This document shows positions 31,348 to 39,905 of a DNA stretch of 40,260 nucleotides, in pieces. The notes below the pieces were generated by a model. The model worked only from the letters and a program-made list of their open reading frames with translations, was not told where the DNA came from and searched no databases. The DNA is from a virus, in IMG/VR virus record IMGVR_UViG_3300021961_000225, positions 1 through 40,260 of that record. One strand, given 5' to 3'. The first letter of the stretch is position 1. Each line of letters opens with the position of its first letter. Position numbers and translations under genes: made by a program.

Positions 31348-32532
31348 ATGAATCTTATAGACAAAATAGTTACAGAGTGGTCTTGGAGAACAGTCAAAGG
31401 CTACCCTGATGTTAATTCTCAAGAAGATCTAGATATCTTATGGGAAGCTTTAGGTATTGACCTAGACGAAGCTTATACTTTCTTTCCTAAGTCTGTAGAT
31501 GAATTAGAAGATGAAAAGCTAGAAGCTCTACTAACTATCATCAAGGATTACCCTAATCTTAAAATGGAAGATCCTTTAGCAGTTGATACTAATAAACCTA
31601 ATAAGCCAAAGATCTCTCGCTCATTAAGCAGGGATAATCGCTTTATCGAATACCTTCAGGATAAATTAGGAGTTCCGGTAGATCCGATGGACACTATTAA
31701 ATGGAATGGCTTAATCATTAGCTTTGGTGAAGGATCAAGAGGAGGTAGAGGAGCTGCTTCTAAAGGACTTTCTTTCGAGAAAGAGTTAGAACAGGATCTT
31801 AATAACTACAAAGAAGGAGTTAAAGAATTCCAGCACCCTGATCTTACCAGAGATATTGTACAGCAGTTTGATCTTACCCCGGATAACTTTAGGATTGTAC
31901 CTGAAGGGGGTGAAAACAAACCACGTCCTTTAGAATTTACATCTGACGGTCCTATCATCGGATTCTCAGGTCCTTCTATTGCTGCTACATTAACAGACCT
32001 CACTATCGATAAAGGTGGTGAACCAGTCTACTTATCTCTTAAGTTTGGAAAGACACTAACCTTCTTTAACTCAGGAGTAGCTAGAATATTCACACCAGAA
32101 GACTTCCAAGACGGTAAGATTGATAATCCTGAAGGAGCTTCTCTATTAGAGACGTTTGGTATTGATAACGAAATCTTCTGTAAGGTATTTAACGAATACG
32201 GCAAAGAAGACTTTACTCAGTACCATAAGACAGTTACCGATTATGATCAAACCAAACTATATAACTTAGTACATTCAGGTATCGGAAGCGGTTACTGGAT
32301 GGTAAAAGGAGGTAAAGGTAAGTATTCTTTCTTTGAAGTAACTGACGAGTTTGCTAAAAAAGCTGCTACTCCTCAAGGAGGTATTACAATCCTATATGGA
32401 GGAGATACCGGTAAAGGAAAACGTATTGATATTAAGTTTGAATCAGAATACTATGTATTTAAACTCAACATCAGAAACAAGCAAGGAAAGCTTTATCCGT
32501 CTCACATTATGTGCGACTATGTAAGAAAATAA
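31348..32532 (+). CDS. Tagged large protein, possible PD-(D/E)XK-like nuclease
   Basis: A 394-residue protein beginning MNLIDKIVTEWSWRTVKGYP, a variant of the tag (IVTE). Residues about 138-235 carry GLSFEKELEQDL, then LTDLTI with D217 and EPVYLSLKFG with K232. The helix-D-strand-SLK order recalls restriction-endonuclease-like folds where S replaces the usual acidic residue, but this is weak. The C-terminus ends in strands and helix (YYVFKLNIRNKQGKLY). It closes the tagged cluster and precedes a late promoter. Confidence 0.6.
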   Translation: MNLIDKIVTEWSWRTVKGYPDVNSQEDLDILWEALGIDLDEAYTFFPKSVDELEDEKLEALLTIIKDYPNLKMEDPLAVDTNKPNKPKISRSLSRDNRFIEYLQDKLGVPVDPMDTIKWNGLIISFGEGSRGGRGAASKGLSFEKELEQDLNNYKEGVKEFQHPDLTRDIVQQFDLTPDNFRIVPEGGENKPRPLEFTSDGPIIGFSGPSIAATLTDLTIDKGGEPVYLSLKFGKTLTFFNSGVARIFTPEDFQDGKIDNPEGASLLETFGIDNEIFCKVFNEYGKEDFTQYHKTVTDYDQTKLYNLVHSGIGSGYWMVKGGKGKYSFFEVTDEFAKKAATPQGGITILYGGDTGKGKRIDIKFESEYYVFKLNIRNKQGKLYPSHIMCDYVRK

Positions 32533-32540
32533 AAAGTATA

Positions 32541-32548
32541 TATTTATA
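32541..32548 (+). promoter_or_regulatory. Late promoter-like element abutting a start codon
   Basis: TATTTATA, with three bases (TAT) before the ATG at 32552. The surrounding sequence tatttatatatatg resembles the 20-bp repeat at 541 and 1104. Confidence 0.5.
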
Positions 32549-32551
32549 TAT

Positions 32552-32896
32552 ATGAACAACAAGTTATCTTCCCTAATCATAGTAATTGCAGTGTTAATCG
32601 CAGCAATGTATGCTACTGGATTATACAATCCATACAAAGCAGCTTACCTCAAAGAGCTGAAAGATCAAAGAGAAGCTAGCGAGGCTAGAGAATTGCAGCT
32701 TATCAAGCGTATCGACTCTTTAGCCTTTCAAGGCGGATTATTACAAGCTAAAGCTGACTCTATTGAGAACGCTCTAGATATTGAAGAGGCAAAACGTAAA
32801 AGAGAAAGAGATGCATTTAATCAAAAAATGGCTGAGCTTAGCAAGCTTTCTGTTGATAGCTTACCCGGCTACTTCGCAAAGCGTTACAATCGTTAA
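32552..32896 (+). CDS. Rz-like spanin component (membrane anchor plus coiled coil)
   Basis: A 114-residue protein with an N-terminal transmembrane segment (about residues 6-24) and a long charged coiled coil (about 34-97), ending LSVDSLPGYFAKRYNR. This is the topology of an inner-membrane Rz-type spanin that spans the periplasm in the last step of lysis. The next gene begins inside its 3' end in another frame, as in Rz/Rz1 pairs. Assignment rests on topology and overlap, not on sequence identity. Confidence 0.6.
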   Translation: MNNKLSSLIIVIAVLIAAMYATGLYNPYKAAYLKELKDQREASEARELQLIKRIDSLAFQGGLLQAKADSIENALDIEEAKRKRERDAFNQKMAELSKLSVDSLPGYFAKRYNR

Positions 32897-33230
32897 GGGA
32901 GATACGCTAGTATGCTTCCCTGACCATATGGTTAGACAGATCATCGCTGATTTAGAAGCCGGTGATCAATGTGCTATTGAGAGAATCAGCTTAGAAAAGA
33001 GTATTGAAGATTATAAGAAGCTTGTTGAAACTAATAAAGCACAGCTCGACAACCTACAGCAAAGATTAGTTGCTTACGACGATATTTTTATCGAAAAACA
33101 GAGCCAAATTGACCTAAGAGATAAAGAGATCTCAGTCCTAGAAAAAGAAAAGAAAGCTAAATTCTGGAGCGGATTATCCTTAGGGGGAGTTAGTGGAGCT
33201 GGTATTATAGCAATCTTACTCCTATTATGA
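32811..33230 (+). CDS. Secreted coiled-coil protein with C-terminal membrane segment, spanin partner
   Basis: Using the ATG at 32811 gives 139 residues: a signal peptide (HLIKKWLSLASFLLIAYPATS), a periplasmic coiled coil (about residues 55-115) and a C-terminal hydrophobic segment (LSLGGVSGAGIIAILLLL). An alternative ATG at 32781 adds ten charged residues ahead of the signal and is less likely. There is no lipobox cysteine, so it is not a classic Rz1 lipoprotein. It overlaps the upstream gene by 86 bases and terminase by four. Confidence 0.6.
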   Translation: MHLIKKWLSLASFLLIAYPATSQSVTIVKGDTLVCFPDHMVRQIIADLEAGDQCAIERISLEKSIEDYKKLVETNKAQLDNLQQRLVAYDDIFIEKQSQIDLRDKEISVLEKEKKAKFWSGLSLGGVSGAGIIAILLLL

Positions 33231-34804
33231 GTGAGCAGCAAAATGTTAAGCAGATAGTAGTACAAGAATACGCAAAGTGTGCCAAAGATCCGGCATACTT
33301 TATGCGTAAGTACTGCTATATTCAACACCCTCAAAGAGGAAGAATCTTATTTAATCTTTATCCTTTCCAGGACAAGGTATTACATATATTTAGAGATCAT
33401 CAATTCTTAATTACGCTTAAATCTAGACAGCTAGGAATTTCAACTCTAGCATCAGGTTATGCGTTATGGTTAATGATCTTTCACAAAGATAAGAACGTAT
33501 TAGCTCTTGCAACCACTCAAGCTACTGCTAGAAACCTGGTAACCAAGGTACAGTTTATGTACGAACAGCTTCCTAGCTGGTTAAGATTAAAAGCAGTAGA
33601 AAAGAACAAACTTTCACTAAGACTGGTAAACGGATCTAGAATCTCAGCTAAATCATCAAACTCAGATGCTGCTCGTTCAGAAGCAGTATCATTATTGTTA
33701 ATTGATGAGGCTGCATTCATTGAGAATATTGATGATACGTTTGCAGCTGCTCAACAAACATTAGCTACCGGAGGTCAATGTATGGCCTTATCAACTCCTA
33801 ACGGTATCGGTAACTGGTTCCACCAGACCTGGGAGAAAGCAGAGACAGGGGAGAATTCCTTTGTACCTATTAAGCTACCCTGGACAGTACATCCTGAAAG
33901 GAACCAAGCCTGGAGAGATCAACAAGACGCTGATCTAGGTCCTAGAATGGCTGCTCAAGAGTGCGACTGTGACTTCTTATCATCTGGAGAAACAGTATTT
34001 GAACCTGAAGATTTGATTTTCATGGAAACTACCTCACAGCATGATCCGTTAGAAAAAAGAGGTATAGACGGCAACTACTGGATCTGGGAGTACCCTGATT
34101 ATATGAAATCCTACATGGTTGTAGCTGACGTTGCTCGAGGTGACGGACAGGACTATTCTACATTCCATATCTTTGATGTAGAAGCAGCTTCTCAAGTTGC
34201 TGAATTTAAAAGCAAGGTACCTCCAAAAGACTTTGGTAACATGTTAGTAGGAGTTGCTACTGAATATAACAATGCCCTACTAGTAGTTGAAAATGCTAAC
34301 ATTGGATGGTCTACTATTGAACAGATTATTGAAAGAGAGTACCCTAATCTCTACTACTCTTCTAGATCAGATCAGGATACTGTAGAGACTTATATGAATA
34401 AGATGGAACGCGGTAACTTAGTTCCAGGCTTCACAATGTCTATGAGAACTAGGCCATTAGTAATTGCCAAGATGATGGATTATGTTAGAGAAAGATCTGT
34501 AACAATTAAATCACAGCGCCTACTTAAAGAGATGAGAGTCTTTGTGTGGAAGAATGGTAAAGCTCAAGCACAGACTAATTACAATGACGACCTTGTAATG
34601 GCCTTTGCAACCGGGTTATATGTTAGAGATACCGCTTTAAAATTAAGACAGCAAGGTATGGAATTATCTAGAGCTTCTTTATCAGCTATAAGTAATCTTA
34701 ATAATAGACAAGGAGGAGCTTATAAAAATGTTGGATATATGCAAAATAATCCGTATACTATAGATACTCCACACGGTACCGAGGATATATCTTGGTTACT
34801 GTAG
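33227..34804 (+). CDS. 17: Terminase large subunit gp17
   Basis: A 525-residue DNA-packaging motor. The ATPase domain has a Walker A-like KSRQLGIS (65-72), Walker B LLLIDEA (156-162, D160/E161) and the coupling region STPNG (189-193). The RNase H-like nuclease domain has D301 in VVADVARGDGQDYS, E355 in VVENANIGWS and D454/D455 in NYNDDLVMAF. It docks on the portal, pumps DNA into the prohead and cuts the concatemer. Slightly shorter than T4 gp17 (610). No small-terminase gene is visible beside it. Confidence 0.95.
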   Translation: MSEQQNVKQIVVQEYAKCAKDPAYFMRKYCYIQHPQRGRILFNLYPFQDKVLHIFRDHQFLITLKSRQLGISTLASGYALWLMIFHKDKNVLALATTQATARNLVTKVQFMYEQLPSWLRLKAVEKNKLSLRLVNGSRISAKSSNSDAARSEAVSLLLIDEAAFIENIDDTFAAAQQTLATGGQCMALSTPNGIGNWFHQTWEKAETGENSFVPIKLPWTVHPERNQAWRDQQDADLGPRMAAQECDCDFLSSGETVFEPEDLIFMETTSQHDPLEKRGIDGNYWIWEYPDYMKSYMVVADVARGDGQDYSTFHIFDVEAASQVAEFKSKVPPKDFGNMLVGVATEYNNALLVVENANIGWSTIEQIIEREYPNLYYSSRSDQDTVETYMNKMERGNLVPGFTMSMRTRPLVIAKMMDYVRERSVTIKSQRLLKEMRVFVWKNGKAQAQTNYNDDLVMAFATGLYVRDTALKLRQQGMELSRASLSAISNLNNRQGGAYKNVGYMQNNPYTIDTPHGTEDISWLL

Positions 34805-34809
34805 TAGGC

Positions 34810-34818
34810 CTATTTATA
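34810..34818 (+). promoter_or_regulatory. Late promoter for the portal gene
   Basis: CTATTTATA in the 30-base gap between terminase and portal, 16 bases before the portal ATG. Confidence 0.6.
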
Positions 34819-34834
34819 ATTAAACTATTTTTGA

Positions 34835-36718
34835 ATGGCTGATACTTCTTTATTTGGTAGATTACAGAGATTATTTTCTACCGACGTAGTAATTCGTAAC
34901 GTTGGCGGCAATCAGCTGAAAATCGCCGATGTAAACCATATTCAGAGCACTGGTCGCTATGAGACAAACTCACTAGTAGACCGCTTCTCTCGTCTATACA
35001 TATACAACAACAAGAACATCTTTAATCCGAACCTTAACTATCAAACGTTAAGGATTCAATTATATTCGGATTACGAAGCAATGGATACAGATCCAATTAT
35101 TGCTTCTGCATTAGATATCTTAGCTGATGAGGCATGTCTTAAAAACGACATGGGAGACATCCTCACCATTAAGACATCAGACGAGAACGTTAAAAAGATT
35201 CTAACTAACCTATTCTATGACGTATTGAATATTGAATTCAATTTATGGTCATGGACTCGTAATATGGTTAAGTACGGTGACTTCTTCTTGAAGTTAGAGA
35301 TTGCAGAGCAATTTGGTGTCTACAACGTTTTACCTTACACTGTATACAGTATGGTAAGACATGAAAGTCAAGACCCAGACAACCCGGCTAAAGTAACATT
35401 TACTATTGACCCAGATGGAATTGCCTCCTCTACTGATCCAAACTATATCCCTAGACATAAGGATAAAATTATTCAGTTAGATAACTACGAAGTAGCACAC
35501 TTTAGATTATTATCGGATACTAACTATCTACCTTACGGACGTTCTTATATCGAACCTGCTAGAAAGATCTTCAAGCAGTTAACTTTGATGGAAGATGCGA
35601 TGTTAATTCACCGTATCATGAGAGCTCCTGAGAAAAGAGTATTCTATGTAAACGTTGGTCAAATTCCTCCTCAAGAGGTTGAACAGTTTATGCAGAAGAC
35701 TATCAATCAGATGAAAAAAACTCCTTATGTTGATCCGCAGACCGGTCAATATAACCTGCGTTTTAATATGCAGAACATGATGGAGGATTTCTACATTCCG
35801 GTTAGAGGAGGAGATGCTACAACTCGTATTGATACTACTAAAGGCCTGGAGTACGACGGTACAAACGACGTTGAATACCTAAGAGACAAAATGTTTGCTG
35901 CACTTAAAGTACCTAAAGCGTACTTTGGTTACGAAGGAGATTTACAAGGTAAAGCGACATTAGCTGCAGAAGATATTAGATTTGCTAGAACTATTGAGCG
36001 TATCCAACGTATCATCGAATCAGAGTTAACTAAGATTGCTTTAGTACACTTATATACTCAAGGCTATAAAGGAGAAGGCTTAACAAACTTCGAGCTTAAA
36101 TTAACTACTCCTTCTATTATTTACGAGCAAGAGAAAATTGCTCTAATGAAGGAAAAGATTGACCTATCTTCTCAAATGGTAGAATCCAAAATGTTCTCTA
36201 CAGACTATATTTACGAAAACGTATTTAACTTATCTGAAGATCAGTACAACGAACAGAGAGATCTAGTTAGAGAAGATAGCAAAAGAGCCTTTAGAATCGC
36301 TCAGATTGAAAACGAAGGTAACGACCCAGCTAAATCTGGAGTTACCTACGGTACACCTCACGATCTCGCCTCTATGTACGGTAGAAGAGGTTTCGATACA
36401 CCTAAAATGCCTGTTGGATATGATGAGACAAATCCTGAAGGAAGACCTCAAATTCATGCGTCTACTTACGGAACTCAAGAGAGTCCATTTGGAAGAGATA
36501 GACTAGGACAGCATGATATGCATGGTGGGTATGATAATGAAGAAGATTCTACTATTCATATAGCAGAGACTTCAAAAACTACTAATGTTACAACTAAGTC
36601 GGTATTCTATCAAAACCAAGATATCTTTACACCAAAAAAGAGTCTTATCTTTGAAAAGAAAGAAGAACAAGAATCAGATTTACTCAATGAGAGTAATATT
36701 AAAGATTTAGGGCAGTAA
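34835..36718 (+). CDS. 20: Portal protein gp20
   Basis: A 627-residue protein with the T4-type portal pattern: QLYSDYEAMDTDPIIASALD, DILADEACLKND, then MVKYGDFFLKLEI, LPYTVYSMVRHE, APEKRVFYVNVGQIPP and MEDFYIPVRGGDATTRIDTT, and LKVPKAYFGYEGD. It forms the dodecameric ring at the head vertex, the docking site for terminase and the neck. It is longer than T4 gp20 (524) because of a C-terminal polar extension (about residues 490-627) rich in Gly, Tyr, Thr and Glu. Confidence 0.95.
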   Translation: MADTSLFGRLQRLFSTDVVIRNVGGNQLKIADVNHIQSTGRYETNSLVDRFSRLYIYNNKNIFNPNLNYQTLRIQLYSDYEAMDTDPIIASALDILADEACLKNDMGDILTIKTSDENVKKILTNLFYDVLNIEFNLWSWTRNMVKYGDFFLKLEIAEQFGVYNVLPYTVYSMVRHESQDPDNPAKVTFTIDPDGIASSTDPNYIPRHKDKIIQLDNYEVAHFRLLSDTNYLPYGRSYIEPARKIFKQLTLMEDAMLIHRIMRAPEKRVFYVNVGQIPPQEVEQFMQKTINQMKKTPYVDPQTGQYNLRFNMQNMMEDFYIPVRGGDATTRIDTTKGLEYDGTNDVEYLRDKMFAALKVPKAYFGYEGDLQGKATLAAEDIRFARTIERIQRIIESELTKIALVHLYTQGYKGEGLTNFELKLTTPSIIYEQEKIALMKEKIDLSSQMVESKMFSTDYIYENVFNLSEDQYNEQRDLVREDSKRAFRIAQIENEGNDPAKSGVTYGTPHDLASMYGRRGFDTPKMPVGYDETNPEGRPQIHASTYGTQESPFGRDRLGQHDMHGGYDNEEDSTIHIAETSKTTNVTTKSVFYQNQDIFTPKKSLIFEKKEEQESDLLNESNIKDLGQ

Positions 36719-36721
36719 CAT

Positions 36722-36730
36722 ATATTTATA
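36722..36730 (+). promoter_or_regulatory. Late promoter for the prohead genes
   Basis: ATATTTATA starts three bases after the portal stop, 19 bases before the ATG at 36750. Confidence 0.55.
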
Positions 36731-36749
36731 TTAGTAGAATAGCATACTC

Positions 36750-37601
36750 ATGAAAATAAAGCATTCGAAGTACAAAAACACTGGATTAATCTTTGAGCTG
36801 CTGGTAAAGCAGATCGCTGCCGATACGCTGTCCCGTAAAGACTCGCCGGCCGTTAAGATCATGAAAAAATTCTACACAGGAAAATCTTCCTTAGTTAGAG
36901 AGTTTAAATTGTACGAATATATCCTTAAAAACAAAGGAGTATCCCAACAGAAGGGTGAAACCATCCTTTCCACTATTACAGAAATTTCCCTTAAATTAGA
37001 TAGAGAGGCTGTTAAGAAGCAGAAATACGATCTTATTGCTGAGATTAAAAACAGCTACGATCTAGATGAATTCTTCTCTATGAAGGTTAGAGATTACAAA
37101 GCTCTAGCTGCTCTATACTGTCTAATGGAAGCACAGAGTGCTGATTTAGCCGACCCACAGACTTTAGTAGATAATAAAATGACTGTACTAGAGCACTTAA
37201 CTGAATCTAAGCAAAACGAAGAAGACGTTAAAGATGCTTTAGTAGAAGAGTATGCAAAGTATGATAAGGATCTAAGGATGCTTACATACAAGATTTTACT
37301 TGAGAAATTTAACGGAGAGTATAGTAACCTCCTACCAGAGCAGAAAGCTATTCTAAGAGAATTTATCAATGCATCTGAATCTCAGGTAAAACTAAGAACA
37401 TTAATTAACGAGGAGCTTGAAAAAATTAGCCTTGCTGTCGAGGAGATGAAGACTAAGGTTAAGAACGACATTGCTAAGATTAAATTAGACGAAGTCGCAA
37501 AAACCATCAAGCCTCTTACCAAACAAACTCGCGTAAACGATAGTCATATTGTTAATCTATTACAGTATTACGAATTAGTTAGCGAGTTAAAGACTTTATG
37601 A
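36750..37601 (+). CDS. Conserved prohead-region protein
   Basis: A 283-residue, mostly helical, charged protein. The start KIKHSKYKNTGLIFELLVKQ is followed by DTLSRKDSPAVKIMKKF, a pattern I have the impression is shared by environmental T4-like phages between portal and protease. No T4 equivalent was recognised; in T4 the small core proteins gp67 and gp68 occupy this place. It may belong to the assembly core or chaperone portal incorporation. The next gene overlaps it by four bases. Confidence 0.7.
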   Translation: MKIKHSKYKNTGLIFELLVKQIAADTLSRKDSPAVKIMKKFYTGKSSLVREFKLYEYILKNKGVSQQKGETILSTITEISLKLDREAVKKQKYDLIAEIKNSYDLDEFFSMKVRDYKALAALYCLMEAQSADLADPQTLVDNKMTVLEHLTESKQNEEDVKDALVEEYAKYDKDLRMLTYKILLEKFNGEYSNLLPEQKAILREFINASESQVKLRTLINEELEKISLAVEEMKTKVKNDIAKIKLDEVAKTIKPLTKQTRVNDSHIVNLLQYYELVSELKTL

Positions 37602-37819
37602 AAAAGCACGAGGTAGCCGAGTTACTAAGAGAGTTTGTTAGAGAGCAGCTTTCTGAAATGAACGTTACCGGCAATGTTGGTGCATACCAAACACCTTTTG
37701 CTTTTTCTAAAGGAGACAGAGATAACTTAGCCACCAAGTTTATGGCTAAAATGGGTTTCAAGAAAACACAAAGACCGAAAAGACCTTCTAGTACAAAATT
37801 AGTAGACTACAGACAATGA
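37598..37819 (+). CDS. Small tagged prohead-region protein
   Basis: A 73-residue protein beginning MKKHEVAELLREFVREQLSE, the same helical tag as the 22-32 kb cluster, here beside the prohead genes. The remainder (GAYQTPFAFSKGDRDNLATK, then a basic end RPKRPSS) is polar and basic. LSE at residues 18-20 is a possible gp21-type cleavage point. It overlaps both neighbours by four bases. It could be an assembly-core protein comparable in size to T4 gp67 (80 residues). Confidence 0.7.
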   Translation: MKKHEVAELLREFVREQLSEMNVTGNVGAYQTPFAFSKGDRDNLATKFMAKMGFKKTQRPKRPSSTKLVDYRQ

Positions 37820-39111
37820 GAACACTACAAGAAAAATATAACGCTGTTGTAGAAGGTAACTTCTCAAAAGAGCAATTCAGAAGAGATGCTGCTATGCAAC
37901 TCCCTAATTTAGTTTCTAAGTTTAATAGCTTTGAGGATATGTCTACCATCCTTAAGAATAGAGGAATGATTGCTGAAGCTAAGAAAATGCAAGAGCCTAA
38001 ATACTCTACAGCCAAGCCTGAAGATGCTATTGCTCCTGATGTACTAGATACAGGTATTAAGTTTGAGCTTGATAAAAAATACGGTACTTTAGATGTTACT
38101 GACGAGCAGTATGCTAAGTGCAGAGAGATGGCTATTAAAAACTTAGCTAACGACGTTCTTTACTACGTTAAGCAGGATAGCATTCAGCTAGAGACTCCAG
38201 GAGAAAAAATGGAGAAAGTAAAGCTTAACGAAGAGATTCAAAACATCGAAAACGATGAGCAGACTAAAAAGCGTATTGCTGGTCTAACCAATCAATTACT
38301 TCAAGATGCTGATCCTAGAGATGAATATGTTAAAGCATATGCTGTATCAGTAAAAAGAGATTTAGAATCAGGAGATGCTTCTAGAATGTCTCAATATAAA
38401 AACATCTTATCTCTAGACGATCTTAAAGACGATATGGAGCATTACATCACTCACGATGTAGATCAAATGGAAGAAGGTAAGTCAATTGAGCTTTCTGCCG
38501 AAGATATGGAAAAGCTTCACAAAGACGGTAAGATTACATTACCAGACGGAAGCGTATTACATTTCGTAGGCAAGCCTGCTAATGAAGAAGACGAACATCA
38601 AGCCTATAAAGATGGAGTCACTCAAGATTCAATTGATATGGCTATGAAGCAAGCTGGTATGAAAGAAGCACAGCTCAAAGAGACTATCAAGAAGATCATC
38701 GCTAAAGTAATTACAGAAGAGGTAAACGAAAGTATTAAAGAAGGAGAGAAGGTAGACTTAACTAAAAAACTACCAAAGCTGGCTAAACCGTTAATGGACA
38801 TCGGTAAAGAGTTAGATCAGAAGCTTAAAGCAGCAGGATTCCAAACTAAAATCTTCATGGGTAAAATCAGTGTACCGAGAGAGTTTTTCGATGTAGTTAA
38901 AGACAACGAAGTAGAAGCCGGTATTGCTTTCGCTCAATATACTGACGGTACGGGAAAGAAAGAAGTTCTAGATATTGCAACAAATGGAAATAAACTTAAA
39001 GAGTTAGAAGAGGTTCTCAAATCTTTTAATATTCCAGCAGAAAACGGAGGAAAGCCTCAGAGATGGGGACCAAATCTAGTACAAACCACAATCCGAACAT
39101 CAGTAGATTAA
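37816..39111 (+). CDS. Prohead-associated protein with an internal tag-like helix
   Basis: A 431-residue acidic, helical protein just upstream of the protease. The N-terminus (LQEKYNAVVEGNFSKEQFRR) and FEDMSTILKNRGMIAEA are helical. Residues about 284-303 (EAQLKETIKKIIAKVITEEV) repeat the tag pattern internally, followed by a folded domain (GKELDQKLKAAGFQTKIFMG ...). Such a tag at a domain boundary suggests a proteolytic processing point. Probably a core or scaffold component; no T4 counterpart recognised. Confidence 0.65.
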   Translation: MRTLQEKYNAVVEGNFSKEQFRRDAAMQLPNLVSKFNSFEDMSTILKNRGMIAEAKKMQEPKYSTAKPEDAIAPDVLDTGIKFELDKKYGTLDVTDEQYAKCREMAIKNLANDVLYYVKQDSIQLETPGEKMEKVKLNEEIQNIENDEQTKKRIAGLTNQLLQDADPRDEYVKAYAVSVKRDLESGDASRMSQYKNILSLDDLKDDMEHYITHDVDQMEEGKSIELSAEDMEKLHKDGKITLPDGSVLHFVGKPANEEDEHQAYKDGVTQDSIDMAMKQAGMKEAQLKETIKKIIAKVITEEVNESIKEGEKVDLTKKLPKLAKPLMDIGKELDQKLKAAGFQTKIFMGKISVPREFFDVVKDNEVEAGIAFAQYTDGTGKKEVLDIATNGNKLKELEEVLKSFNIPAENGGKPQRWGPNLVQTTIRTSVD

Positions 39112-39137
39112 TTAAACATACCTATAGTAAAAGAATC

Positions 39138-39716
39138 ATGGCAAACGTACTAGTAGAATATACTCCATTCAAATCCGTTCTTAGAGAATCTAAGGAAAGA
39201 CCGGGTGTATTTGAAGTAGAGGGTATCATGCAGAGAGCAGGATCTCAAAACCAAAACGGTAGAGTATACTCCCCAGAAGTACTAAAAAGGGAAGTTGAGG
39301 CCTACATGGAAAACTTCGTTAAAGTAGGTAATGCTTACGGAGAGTTAGACCATCCAGAATCTCCTATTGTATCTTTAAAGAATGCCTCTCACGTAGTTAA
39401 AGACTTATGGTGGGATGGAGATAATCTTTGCGGAAGAGTAGAACTATTAAATACTCCAGCAGGAAACATCGTAAAAGAAATTATTAAAGGTGGACACACA
39501 ATCGGCATCTCTTCTAGAGGTACAGGTTCTGTTAAACCTACAAACGAAGGATATCTAGAGGTTCAAGATGACTTTGAGTTAGTATGTTGGGATTTTGTTT
39601 CTAATCCATCTACTCACGGTGCATTTATGAATCCTATTTCATTGAACGAAGGAGCTGTTAAGCAAGATAAGTATTCTAAATTAGATTCTATCTTAAATGA
39701 CATCCTAAGAGCTTAA
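39138..39716 (+). CDS. 21: Prohead core protease gp21
   Basis: A 192-residue serine protease of the T4 prohead type (T4 gp21 is 212 residues). H72 in GELDHPESPIV and S125/S126 in HTIGISSRGTGSV are the likely catalytic pair, and VCWDFVSNPSTHGAFM is the conserved C-terminal block. I chose the ATG at 39138; an earlier in-frame ATG at 39063 lies inside the upstream gene. It cleaves core and capsid proteins after (I/L)xE during maturation, and its presence supports processing of the tagged proteins. Confidence 0.9.
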   Translation: MANVLVEYTPFKSVLRESKERPGVFEVEGIMQRAGSQNQNGRVYSPEVLKREVEAYMENFVKVGNAYGELDHPESPIVSLKNASHVVKDLWWDGDNLCGRVELLNTPAGNIVKEIIKGGHTIGISSRGTGSVKPTNEGYLEVQDDFELVCWDFVSNPSTHGAFMNPISLNEGAVKQDKYSKLDSILNDILRA

Positions 39717-39734
39717 TTTTAAATTTAATTTGTT

Positions 39735-39905
39735 ATGACATCACAAGAATTATTCGATCAAATCGCTACTCATTTTGAAACTCTTCAAGCTGAGCATGGT
39801 AAGACAACCAAAGCTGCTCACTCTAGAGCTAGAAAGGCAGCTGGTGAGATCAAGAAACTGATCACTGAATACAGAAAAGCCTCTACTGCTGAAGATAAAG
39901 CATAA
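39735..39905 (+). CDS. Histone H1/Hc1-like small protein
   Basis: A 56-residue protein. The stretch TKAAHSRARKAAGEIKKLIT resembles the KAAGTRARKALQELK-type motif of Bacteroidota Hc1/histone-H1-like proteins, and the preceding FETLQAEHGK also fits. It would bind DNA through its basic helices. It lies between the protease and the next head gene, so it may be packaged or help condense DNA. Its stop overlaps the next ATG (TAATG). Confidence 0.6.
   Translation: MTSQELFDQIATHFETLQAEHGKTTKAAHSRARKAAGEIKKLITEYRKASTAEDKA

Noticed and set aside
585-39000. Many open frames of 60-112 codons on the reverse strand opposite structural and tagged genes (for example 5641-5958, 6249-6587, 31119-31422).
   Set aside because: They lie fully inside longer, well-supported forward genes, have biased compositions typical of complementary-strand reading and no promoter-like sequences.
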